Source of the DNA: Mycoplasmatota bacterium | Lineage (GTDB): Bacteria; Bacillota_I; Bacilli_A; Haloplasmatales; Haloplasmataceae | NCBI GenBank assembly: GCA_018394295.1 | Contig: CP074573.1 | Coordinates: 558,001-622,000 of the forward strand | DNA length: 64,000 nt | Direction of reading: 5' to 3' | Shown: piece by piece, positions 35,734 through 43,954 of the stretch | Position numbering within the stretch: the stretch's first letter is position 1 | Layout of the letters: every line of letters begins with the position of its first letter | Position numbers and translations under genes: made by a program | The notes under the pieces: generated by a model | What the model was told of the DNA's origin: nothing | The model's database searches: none | Seen by the model: only the letters and a program-made list of their open reading frames with translations

Positions 35734-36525
35734 ATGCTTAATTTAAATGGATATCTTGCAACAGAAATAAATAAGACAAAAGAAAAAAATTATAAAGAAA
35801 ATCAAGCATTATTTGATTTGTGTATAGAAATCAATCAATTTTGTCAAATATTTAAGTATGAGTTAAAAGTAGATGATACAGATAATATTGGAATTGTTTC
35901 AACACTTCTTTTTTTTAAACTATTGGATACTTATCAGAGTGTTATATTATTATATCGTTATGGTCTAGATACACAAGCACGAACGGTGAATAGAACGATA
36001 TTAGAAGGACTGTGGGTAATTAAAAATTTGTATTTAAATCCTAATGAAACTTTTCAACTACTAATAGAAGATGAATATTACAAAAAAATTAATATGCTTC
36101 ATGATATAAAAAATAATCAAGATAGTTTTTATGAATATATCACCAAAAATAATATTCTTAACGTAGAAGAAGAGATGAAAAAACTAGAAGAAAGTATGAA
36201 AAAATATGGTGTAAAGAAAATACGGAAAATTAATGTGAAAGAAATGGCTTTAAAATCAGAATCAGCATTAGAATATTATTATATTTATAAATTACTATGT
36301 CGTGATGTTCATGTCGACTCAGGTCAATTAACTAACTATTTTATGAGTGGGGTAGATGGAAGTATTCAAGGATTTGATGACTCACCAAGTACGAATAACA
36401 TTGAAGAAGTATTAATAACTACTTCAGATTTAATTCTAAAAGCAGTTATTTTCGTAAGTAAGATTTTAAAGATTGATAAAAAGGAAGATATCAAGTATTA
36501 TATAAATAGAGTACATACTTTTTAA
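35734..36525 (+). CDS. DUF5677-like protein of unknown function
   Basis: A 263-residue mostly helical protein. The middle (YRYGLDTQARTVNRTILEGLW near residues 80-100) and RDVHVDSGQL near 205 resemble the DUF5677 group, whose members keep an Arg/Glu-rich helix and a late H-x-S/T motif. An in-frame ATG at 35647 lies inside the upstream terminator stem and can be discarded. GAAGGGTGAT fits ATG 35734 best, and 35692 remains possible. It lies 11 bp before cvfB and is probably in the same transcript. Function unknown. Confidence 0.6.
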   Translation: MLNLNGYLATEINKTKEKNYKENQALFDLCIEINQFCQIFKYELKVDDTDNIGIVSTLLFFKLLDTYQSVILLYRYGLDTQARTVNRTILEGLWVIKNLYLNPNETFQLLIEDEYYKKINMLHDIKNNQDSFYEYITKNNILNVEEEMKKLEESMKKYGVKKIRKINVKEMALKSESALEYYYIYKLLCRDVHVDSGQLTNYFMSGVDGSIQGFDDSPSTNNIEEVLITTSDLILKAVIFVSKILKIDKKEDIKYYINRVHTF

Positions 36526-36536
36526 GAGGTGATATA

Positions 36537-37394
36537 ATGGAAGCAGGAAAGATGACTCAATTTACAGTTGAACGAGAAACTGATATTGGCTATATATTAA
36601 GTGATGGTCATAAGGAAAATGAGATTTTCCTTCATTATAATGATTGTGATGGAAGAAATCTTCAAGATGGAGAAGTAGTAGATGCCTTTTTATATTTTGA
36701 TCACAAAAATAGAATTGCAGCTACCCTACAAAAACCTAAAATTACTGTTTTTGATTGTGATTGGGTTGAAGTAGTGGATGTTGTTTACTTTGGGGTATAT
36801 GTTAACATCGGTATTAGAAAGGATATTTTACTATCTAGTGATGATTTACCACTTGATGCGAACCTTTGGCCTCAAATTGGGGATTTATTGTATGCAAATT
36901 TATATAACGATAATGATAAAGGATTATTATTAGAACTTGCTAGTAAAGATGATTTTCTTGAAATTAAAGTAAATGCTCCTAGTGAAATCTATGGAAATAA
37001 AATTCAGGCACGTGTATTTAATTTAGGTAAACATGGCGTAAATGTTATTACGAATGAAGGATATTTAGGTTTTATTCATCATTCTGAATATAAAGAAGAA
37101 CCTCGATTAGGAGGTCTAGTCGAAGGTAGAATTATTAATGTTAAAGCCAATGGTGAAATTAATTTATCCTTAATTCCACAAAAGGAAATCGCTATTAATG
37201 ATGATACAGAGCTTATTATGGATTATTTGAATTCAAATTCAGGGAACATGCCTTTAGGAGATGCATCTAGTCCTGATGAGATTAAATCATTATTAGGTAT
37301 CAGTAAATCAGCCTTTAAACGGGCTATGGGAAAATTAATTAAAGATAATAAAATTATCCAAAATCAGGAAAAAAAAATAACAAGTTTAAAATAA
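36537..37394 (+). CDS. cvfB: CvfB family S1-domain RNA-binding protein
   Basis: A 285-residue protein of the CvfB/YitL family: three S1-like OB domains followed by a winged helix. Visible marks are GYILSDGHKENEIFLHYNDC in the first domain, VVDVVYFGVYVNIGIRKDILL in the second, HGVNVITNEGYLGFIHHSEY in the third, and SPDEIKSLLGISKSAFKRA in the C-terminal winged helix. CvfB binds RNA and affects virulence gene expression in Staphylococcus. GAGGTGAT precedes ATG 36537. A strong bidirectional terminator follows. Confidence 0.88.
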   Translation: MEAGKMTQFTVERETDIGYILSDGHKENEIFLHYNDCDGRNLQDGEVVDAFLYFDHKNRIAATLQKPKITVFDCDWVEVVDVVYFGVYVNIGIRKDILLSSDDLPLDANLWPQIGDLLYANLYNDNDKGLLLELASKDDFLEIKVNAPSEIYGNKIQARVFNLGKHGVNVITNEGYLGFIHHSEYKEEPRLGGLVEGRIINVKANGEINLSLIPQKEIAINDDTELIMDYLNSNSGNMPLGDASSPDEIKSLLGISKSAFKRAMGKLIKDNKIIQNQEKKITSLK

Positions 37395-37405
37395 TTATAA
37401 TAATA

Positions 37406-37446
37406 AAAAATACACATCAGTTCAGTTTGATGTGTATTTTTTTTTC
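37406..37446 (+). terminator. Bidirectional terminator between cvfB and the 5'-nucleotidase gene
   Basis: AAAAATACACATCA (37406-37419) pairs with TGATGTGTATTTTT (37428-37441), with flanking A- and T-runs. Confidence 0.92.
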
Positions 37447-38816
37447 TAGTTTTCACTTATCCATCTATTTATAAAAGCATTGTCCACAAATTCTTGTTTA
37501 GGTAAATAAATTTTTAAAACATCTCTTATATATTCTACATGATAATTAGGATTAATATTATTATTTAATGGGGTATAGACTTGGTTACGTTGTAAGTAAT
37601 CACTACTACCCACGGTGTAATATTTCTCTTCATTTAATTCTTCATTTCCAATTAATATTTTATTTATGGTTTGGTTTTTATAAATAATAGTCATGCCAGA
37701 AACGTGAAGTCTACCTAATGCAATTCCTCTAAACCCCGGTCCTTTTCCATTATGTAAACAGTTTTGCGGGTCTAATGAAATTTGTAAAGCAGCTTTTATA
37801 TCTTTTCCTTTTACTTCAAATGAGGTAGCATTTAATGGAGAAGGAGCGATTTCAATTAATTTTAAATCAGTTACAAATCCTTTTTTTATTCCCCCATTAA
37901 TAATTCCACTATTAATAAGTCCAATATCACATTTAAGTAAATCTCTTAAACTGTCAGCTAGTAAATTACCAATCGGACATTCTTCTAAATAATCATGATA
38001 TAAGGTTTGATTTAATGGATATAGAGCTTGACTTAAATAATTAATCGCTTCAATTTTATTTTCAGCTAATATTTTTATAATACCAGTGTCTTTTTGAATA
38101 GTATTTGTGCTTATAACCTTTGAATTACTTAAGGATAGTTTATTGTCTTGTAGTTCAAATTCTATCACACCTAGGTTTTCTCCATATTGTCCGGCACTAT
38201 GATTTATGACTCCATTAATGATTTTGGCTTCAGGATATAATTTGTGATCATGGCTAGAAATTATAATGTCAATCCCATCGATTGAATTTGCTAGTAGTTC
38301 ATCGTTTTTAGTACCAATATGATTGACTAAGATACAGACATCATGTTTGTTTTCTTGTATTATTTTTGTTATTTCTTCTCTATAGTCAATGAAAGAGAAT
38401 CCCATTAATTCATTAAAAATTGGGATATTAGGGCTTGTTCCTATGATTAAAAACCGAACATTTTGTTTTATTAGGAAAATAAATGGATTAACATCATTTA
38501 AGGGTTTTCCACTTTTTAATAAATTACAACTTAAAAACGGGATAGGAGAAAGATTGGTCATAGATTCAAGCATTTTTATTCCTTGAAAAGTCTCGTTATT
38601 TCCGATAGTAATCGCGTCATAACCAGCCTTTTCTAATAATTGTCCTGCTAGTTTCCCTTTAGTCCCCATTAATTCTACTCTTTTAAAATCTGCAAAATCA
38701 CCAGCATCTAAAATAATCGTATTTTCATCTTTGTTTAAATTAATCAATGTTTTGATTTTCGCAAAGTTTTCATAATTACTATGAATATCATTGGTGTGTA
38801 AAATTTTAAATTTCAT
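37446..38816 (-). CDS. 5'-nucleotidase / bifunctional metallophosphatase family, cytoplasmic
   Basis: A 456-residue protein of the UshA/YfkN family. The metallophosphatase domain has LHTNDIHSN, LDAGDF, TIGNNET, LVNHIGT and SSHDH. The C-terminal nucleotidase domain begins about residue 255 and contains GNLLADSLRD, GLINSGIINGGI and the nucleotide-stacking FRGIALG-like region. Most relatives are exported, but no signal peptide is present here. GGAGGGG sets the start at 38816, six codons inside a longer frame. It would remove phosphate from nucleotides. It sits 25 bp downstream of corA on the same strand, so the two may be cotranscribed. Confidence 0.85.
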   Translation of the reverse strand: MKFKILHTNDIHSNYENFAKIKTLINLNKDENTIILDAGDFADFKRVELMGTKGKLAGQLLEKAGYDAITIGNNETFQGIKMLESMTNLSPIPFLSCNLLKSGKPLNDVNPFIFLIKQNVRFLIIGTSPNIPIFNELMGFSFIDYREEITKIIQENKHDVCILVNHIGTKNDELLANSIDGIDIIISSHDHKLYPEAKIINGVINHSAGQYGENLGVIEFELQDNKLSLSNSKVISTNTIQKDTGIIKILAENKIEAINYLSQALYPLNQTLYHDYLEECPIGNLLADSLRDLLKCDIGLINSGIINGGIKKGFVTDLKLIEIAPSPLNATSFEVKGKDIKAALQISLDPQNCLHNGKGPGFRGIALGRLHVSGMTIIYKNQTINKILIGNEELNEEKYYTVGSSDYLQRNQVYTPLNNNINPNYHVEYIRDVLKIYLPKQEFVDNAFINRWISEN

Positions 38817-38841
38817 TTTCCCCTCCACATGCATTTATAAA

Positions 38842-39780
38842 TTAAAATAAATTCTTTTTACGCATAAATATCGCAACGATTAGTGCGACTGTAAATGATA
38901 AAATGACTATAATTAATAGTCCGATAGAATTATCACTAAAAGGTAAAGGCACGTTCATTCCAAATAGACTCGCAATTAAAGTTGGTATCGCTAAAACGAT
39001 GGTTATTGATGTTAAAGTTTTCATGACCATATTTAAATTATTAGAAATAACAGAAGCAAAGGCATCCATCATTCCACTTAGGATTCCACTATAGATGTTT
39101 GACATTTCAATTGCCTGTTTATTTTCAATAATAACATCTTCTAGTAATTCTTCATCTTCTGGGTAATGTTTTATATGTTCTACACGGTGTAATTTATCTA
39201 ATACCACTTCGTTAGAACGTAATGAGGTGCTAAAGAAAACAAGTGATTTTTCTAAATCTAATAATTGAATAAGTTCTTTATTTTTTAATGATTTATGTAA
39301 TTCTTTTTCTATACGACTTGATTGTCTATCAATTAATCGTAGATATTGTAAAAATAGAGCTGCATTTTTAAATAGAATCTGATAAATAAATCGTGTTCTT
39401 TTATAGGTAAAAAAACCTTTTACTTTATTTTCTATAAAATAATTCAATATTTGTAACTCATTAAGGCAAACTGTTATGATATGATTACTTGTTGTTACGA
39501 TAATCGCTAAGGGGATTGTCATATAAAATTCTGAATTTTCTTCTCTTTCAATGGTTGGCACATCGACAATTATTAACGTGTAATCATCTTCTGTTTCTAT
39601 ACGAGCTGTTTCCTCAGCATCGAGTACAGACTTGATATCATTTTCATCAATATTAAGTTTCGTAGATATTGTTTCAATTTCTTCTTGCGTTGGTTTGACT
39701 AAATTAATCCAAGCACCATCTTGAATATCATCTAATTGTTCTAGTTGGTTTTGTTCATTTGTTTTATAATAGGTTAACAT
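38842..39780 (-). CDS. corA: CorA family divalent cation transporter
   Basis: A 312-residue CorA protein with a cytoplasmic N-terminal domain of about 250 residues, then two membrane helices. The signature GMN is present in ASLFGMNVPLP at the end of helix 1, and a basic tail MRKKNLF follows helix 2. This ion-channel family moves Mg2+ (also Co2+ or Ni2+) inwards. AGGAGTG lies before ATG 39780. Its upstream leader holds a terminator-like hairpin that might sense metal, described separately. Confidence 0.92.
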   Translation of the reverse strand: MLTYYKTNEQNQLEQLDDIQDGAWINLVKPTQEEIETISTKLNIDENDIKSVLDAEETARIETEDDYTLIIVDVPTIEREENSEFYMTIPLAIIVTTSNHIITVCLNELQILNYFIENKVKGFFTYKRTRFIYQILFKNAALFLQYLRLIDRQSSRIEKELHKSLKNKELIQLLDLEKSLVFFSTSLRSNEVVLDKLHRVEHIKHYPEDEELLEDVIIENKQAIEMSNIYSGILSGMMDAFASVISNNLNMVMKTLTSITIVLAIPTLIASLFGMNVPLPFSDNSIGLLIIVILSFTVALIVAIFMRKKNLF

Positions 39781-40094
39781 AGTATCACTCCTGTACTTCT
39801 CTCATCCTTTTTAATTCATGTTATTTTATGTAAAGAAGTCAAAAATACACTTTAACAATAAAAAAAAGAAGGAATGAATGGCTTCTTTATACATCTGATT
39901 AACATATTTAAAGGGATGTTGCTAATTCTATTTTAAGTATATTTTATTAAAGATAGTATGTCAATAAGTTTAATCTCAACGTAACTATTAAATAAAAGGA
40001 TATTCTTCAATTTTCTTTTATTTTTTTACAATTTTTATTTAAATAATAGTAAAATCACGCTATAATAGAAGAAAATGAGGATAGGGAGGTTTAA
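39781..40094. other. Divergent intergenic region between corA and the ABC-2 exporter
   Basis: Apart from the corA leader hairpin I see no gene. TATAAT at 40061-40066, with TTTAAA 17 bp upstream, is a likely weak promoter for the ABC exporter. Confidence 0.4.
39860..39888 (-). promoter_or_regulatory. Terminator-like hairpin in the corA leader
   Basis: On the minus strand AAAGAAG (39888-39882) pairs with CTTCTTT (39871-39865) and is followed by more Ts, about 80 bases before the corA start. It could be a leader attenuator. The stem is only 7 bp. Confidence 0.35.
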
Positions 40095-41015
40095 ATGAAA
40101 CCTACAATTGAAATTAAAAATTTTACAAAGTATTATGGTGATTTTAAAGCAGTAGATATGAAGTATCTAAGCGTGTATCCTGGTGAAATTCTTGCTTTAC
40201 TAGGTCCAAATGGTGCAGGTAAAACAACAACATTAGAAACATTAGAAGGATTACGTGAGGCTAGTAGTGGGGAATTAACTCTAAAAGGTTTAAATGTTAG
40301 GACTGATTATCATAAAATACGTAAGTTAATTGGTGTCCAACTTCAATCACAAAGTTTACCACCATCTATAACGATTAAAGAAGCGATGGAACTATTTTGT
40401 GGTTATTATCAGGTTAAACCTAGAGTTGATTTATTAGAGCGTTTTGGTTTAAAAGAAATTGAAAATAGACAATTTGGTAATCTATCGGTTGGTCAACAAA
40501 GAAAATTAGCACTAGCAATCGCAATGGCACATGAACCTGAAATATTAATCTTAGATGAACCAACAGCAGGACTTGATGTGAATATCAAGGCTGAGTTACA
40601 TGAAGTGTTAAAAGAATTAAGAAATAAGGGTTGTTCTATTATTTTATCAAGTCATGATATGTTTGAAATAGAAAAATTAGCTGATCGCATTGCGATTTTA
40701 TTAAAAGGTGAAATTATCACAATCGCAACACCGACTGAAATAAAAAATACTTATAATTTAATTAAGATAAATGTTAAAACAGAAAAAAGTACGCTTCTTA
40801 ATGGTTTTAGTAGTGAATTTCTAATTAATCCTATCAATAATCAAGAATACATAGAATTTTACATCGATATTAAAAATGTTCATCAATTATTAAATGAAAT
40901 CATGGGTTACTTAGATGAACATCATGATGAGATTGTTGATATTAATATTGAAAAATCTTCATTAGAAGAGCGATTTATCGCACTAACAAATAAGTTGGAG
41001 GAGGGAGCAGAATGA
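40095..41015 (+). CDS. ABC-2 type exporter ATP-binding protein
   Basis: A 306-residue ATPase of the DrrA/CcmA-like group. It has Walker A GPNGAGKTT, signature LSVGQQRKLALAIAM, Walker B ILILDEPTAGLD and H-loop SSHDMFEIEKL. The last about 80 residues are the DrrA-type C-terminal domain. GGGAGG precedes ATG 40095. It overlaps the following permease by 4 bp (ATGA), so the two are translationally coupled. Such pairs export drugs, lipids or antibiotics. The cargo is not evident. Confidence 0.9.
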   Translation: MKPTIEIKNFTKYYGDFKAVDMKYLSVYPGEILALLGPNGAGKTTTLETLEGLREASSGELTLKGLNVRTDYHKIRKLIGVQLQSQSLPPSITIKEAMELFCGYYQVKPRVDLLERFGLKEIENRQFGNLSVGQQRKLALAIAMAHEPEILILDEPTAGLDVNIKAELHEVLKELRNKGCSIILSSHDMFEIEKLADRIAILLKGEIITIATPTEIKNTYNLIKINVKTEKSTLLNGFSSEFLINPINNQEYIEFYIDIKNVHQLLNEIMGYLDEHHDEIVDINIEKSSLEERFIALTNKLEEGAE

Positions 41016-41761
41016 AAAATTTTTTGAAACATCTAAAAATAGACTATAAAATTAGCATACGTGATAGAACTTTATTTTTAATGAGTTATTTATTCCCACT
41101 TACCTTTTTCTTTTTCATGGGACTTGTGATGACCTCAGTAAATCCATCATATAAAGCTATTTTATTTCCAAGCATGTTGATGTTTTCAATACTAACTTCA
41201 ACGGTTTTAATTGTCCCAAATGTCATTGTTTCTAATCGAGAAACAGGGATTTATCGTAGCTTTAAAATTTATGGAATTCAAAAACGCTCAATCATAGCCC
41301 TGACTATTATTAGTAATTTAATTAATATCTTAATTGTTAGTTTAGTAATTGGCTTCGCATCAGCTTTTGTATTCAAAGTATCAATGCCTAATGGGTTAAA
41401 AGAGTGGGGATTATTGTTAGTATCAGTTTTTCTTGTTTGGTTTTCATCAATCACAATTGCGATATTATTAGGGAATGTGGTTAAAAATAGTAAACACACA
41501 GTGATGTATACACAACTTATTTTTCTACCATCTATATTATTAGGTGGGGTAATGATTGAAGTGAAAACATTACCTACTATCATGCAATCGATTGCCATGA
41601 TTTTTCCAACAACACATGCGATGAATATGATTAGTGTTTGGAGTTATCATCAAGAAACAACGATACAAGCCATTGTCAGTATGATTATTTTAATCATATT
41701 AGGATTACTCTTTCTAGTATTAGATTTTGTTTTATTCAGATATGATCATAAAAATAAGTAA
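41012..41761 (+). CDS. ABC-2 type exporter permease
   Basis: A 249-residue membrane protein with six predicted helices. It begins with a cytoplasmic KHLKIDYKISIRDRTLFLM stretch, typical of ABC-2 permeases. ETGIYRSFKIYGIQKRSII is the coupling helix after helix 2. LGGVMIEVKTLPTIMQSIAMIFPTTHAMNM is the conserved region before the last helix. It is the partner of the preceding ATPase. GGAGGAGGG lies within the end of the ATPase gene. Confidence 0.88.
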   Translation: MKNFLKHLKIDYKISIRDRTLFLMSYLFPLTFFFFMGLVMTSVNPSYKAILFPSMLMFSILTSTVLIVPNVIVSNRETGIYRSFKIYGIQKRSIIALTIISNLINILIVSLVIGFASAFVFKVSMPNGLKEWGLLLVSVFLVWFSSITIAILLGNVVKNSKHTVMYTQLIFLPSILLGGVMIEVKTLPTIMQSIAMIFPTTHAMNMISVWSYHQETTIQAIVSMIILIILGLLFLVLDFVLFRYDHKNK

Positions 41762-41773
41762 AATAGATTCATT

Positions 41774-41804
41774 AAAAATACTACAATATTGTGTATTTTT
41801 ATTT
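41774..41804 (+). terminator. Intrinsic terminator of the ABC-2 exporter
   Basis: AAAAATAC (41774-41781) and GTATTTTT (41793-41800) enclose the inner palindrome ACAATATTGT, followed by a T-rich tail. Confidence 0.82.
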
Positions 41805-41852
41805 CTTGTTTGATAATAGTAATTTGACTGGTATTAAGTATGAGGTGATTAA

Positions 41853-42836
41853 ATGACTGGAGATAAGGTAATATCTGTTTCACGAAGGACCGATATACCA
41901 GCATTTTATACTGACTGGTTTATTAATGGTATTAAAAGAGGATATGTTGATTCCATTAATCCTTTTAACCGAAAGTATGTTAGTAGGGTTAGTTTATTAC
42001 CTGAAGATGTGACATGTTTCGTCTTTTGGACAAAAAACCCTAAGCCAATATTTAAGTTTCTTCCAACTTTAGATAGATTAGGATACAAATATTATTTTCA
42101 ATATACTTTAACTTCATATAGTAATGATATAGAGAAATTGGTTCCTAATAAGTCTAATGATTTAATTAATACATTTAAAATGTTATCTGATCTCATAGGA
42201 AAAGATAAAGTTATATGGCGTTATGATCCAATTATTCTAACTGAAAAATATAATAAAGAATATCATTATAAATATTTCGAAGAAATAATGAAAAGACTTA
42301 AAGACTGTACGAATAGAGTTGTTATTAGCTTTGTTGATTTGTATAATAAAACCGAAATCAATACTAGACATTTGAATATAAAGAATTGGACGCCTTCTTT
42401 AATGAGAGAGGTTGGATATGAACTTGCTAAAATATCTAAAAGGTACAATTTAGAGATACAAACATGTTCTGAAGAAGTTGATTTAAGTGAATTTGGAATA
42501 GAACATGGAAAGTGTATTGATGATAGGATTATTAGCAAAATAACGAATAAAAAAATAACTAAGCTTAACAAAGATAAAGGACAACGAAAAGCTTGTGGTT
42601 GTGTAGAAAGTATTGATATTGGATCAAACAACACATGTAAACATTTATGTTTTTATTGTTATGCAAATATTAGTGAAAAAACTGTATTAAATAATGTATT
42701 AAAGCATAATCCCAATTCAGCATTATTAGTGGGAGAATTAGTAGGTGATGAAACAATTCATTGGAGAAATGGTATAAAATACTTAAAATCAAAAGAACAA
42801 ATTAAAAACAAAAGTGACGATTTATTAAATCTATAA
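41853..42836 (+). CDS. DUF1848 family protein
   Basis: A 327-residue protein of the DUF1848 family. The N-terminus VISVSRRTDIPAFYTDWF and FNRKYVSRVSL, then VFWTKNPKPIF, are diagnostic. The C-terminus carries the Cys cluster ACGCVESIDIGSNNTCKHLC followed by FYCYAN, which could hold an iron-sulfur cluster. The fold is thought to be TIM-barrel like, and a relation to radical SAM enzymes has been suggested for similar proteins. No biochemical role is known to me. GAGGTGAT before ATG 41853. It stands alone between an exporter and a GNAT gene. Confidence 0.85.
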   Translation: MTGDKVISVSRRTDIPAFYTDWFINGIKRGYVDSINPFNRKYVSRVSLLPEDVTCFVFWTKNPKPIFKFLPTLDRLGYKYYFQYTLTSYSNDIEKLVPNKSNDLINTFKMLSDLIGKDKVIWRYDPIILTEKYNKEYHYKYFEEIMKRLKDCTNRVVISFVDLYNKTEINTRHLNIKNWTPSLMREVGYELAKISKRYNLEIQTCSEEVDLSEFGIEHGKCIDDRIISKITNKKITKLNKDKGQRKACGCVESIDIGSNNTCKHLCFYCYANISEKTVLNNVLKHNPNSALLVGELVGDETIHWRNGIKYLKSKEQIKNKSDDLLNL

Positions 42837-42907
42837 AAATTTAATATAAAAGTTTTAAATTTATATAATGTTACTTTGAAACAACTACAAAAAAAGGAGG
42901 GGGATGC

Positions 42908-43873
42908 ATGATAAAAATTATTCCATATAGCCCTATATATTTAGAGGAAATGACAGAACTTTTTATTAAAAAATATCAAAATGTTGTAAAAAAAATTCCA
43001 TTGCTCCCAAATAAATACTCGATGGTTGAAGAGATTAAACCTAAAATTGAGAAGATTAGTTCTACTTATGATACAGTTGTCGCGGTGAAGGATAATCATG
43101 TTGTAGGTTATTTATCAGGGTTTTTGATTGATTCATTTAAAAGCTCTCATTCAGGGATATATACACCAGAGTGGTCACATGCTACATTAAATAATGATGT
43201 AAATATTTTTAATGAAATGTATCAGAGATTTTTTTCGATAGTATCTAAAAAGGGTTGCAAGGCACATGCAATCACGATTTTAGGTGATGAACTGGAATTA
43301 AAAGAAAATCTAAATTGGAATGGTCATGGTTTATTAGTTATTGATGCCATTAGAAAAGCACAATTAATTAATGAAAGAAATCAAAACATTAAGATTCGTT
43401 TTGCTTGTTTAGACGATATACCTAAATTAATCAATATCATAGAAGAAAATCATGGTTATATGTCAGGGTCACCAACATTTTTACATATAGATAAAGGTAA
43501 GAATATCAGTGAGATGTTAAATACGTGGTTAACCGATGTGAAAACAAAAATATTAATCGCTTTTGAAAAAGAGAAAATTATAGGGATGATGAAAGTAGTG
43601 ATTAATAGTTGCAATTCTGCAACCATTGTTCATGATAAGAAAATTTTAAAAATTTCAACAACCCATGTTCTAGAAGCTTATCAAAATCAAGGGATAGCTA
43701 AAGCTTTGTTAAATGAAGCCAATCGTTATGCATTAGATAATAATTTAGAAAGTGTTGCCGTTGATTTTGAATCAACCAATTTTAAGGCAAGACGTTTTTG
43801 GTTAAAACATTTTGACATTGTTTGTTACTCATTAATCCGTTATATTGATGATAGAATCCTAGAAATTAATTAA
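42908..43873 (+). CDS. Double-GNAT family acetyltransferase
   Basis: A 321-residue protein. The C-terminal half (about 160-310) is a clear GNAT domain: IRFACLDDIPKLINIIEENHGY, then STTHVLEAYQNQGIAKALLNEA for acetyl-CoA binding, and VDFESTNFKARRFWLKHFD. The N-terminal half looks like a degenerate GNAT (YSPIYLEEMTELFIKKYQ, VVAVKDNHVVGYLSG). Two-domain GNATs of this size occur widely in Gram-positives. The substrate is unknown. AAAGGAGGGGG lies before ATG 42908. Confidence 0.85.
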   Translation: MIKIIPYSPIYLEEMTELFIKKYQNVVKKIPLLPNKYSMVEEIKPKIEKISSTYDTVVAVKDNHVVGYLSGFLIDSFKSSHSGIYTPEWSHATLNNDVNIFNEMYQRFFSIVSKKGCKAHAITILGDELELKENLNWNGHGLLVIDAIRKAQLINERNQNIKIRFACLDDIPKLINIIEENHGYMSGSPTFLHIDKGKNISEMLNTWLTDVKTKILIAFEKEKIIGMMKVVINSCNSATIVHDKKILKISTTHVLEAYQNQGIAKALLNEANRYALDNNLESVAVDFESTNFKARRFWLKHFDIVCYSLIRYIDDRILEIN

Positions 43874-43954
43874 TAGATTCCTTCTTTTTTACGTTTATTA
43901 TTAAGTATTATTTTCCTATTAATGGTAAATAATAAAACGAAAAAAGGAGGTAAC

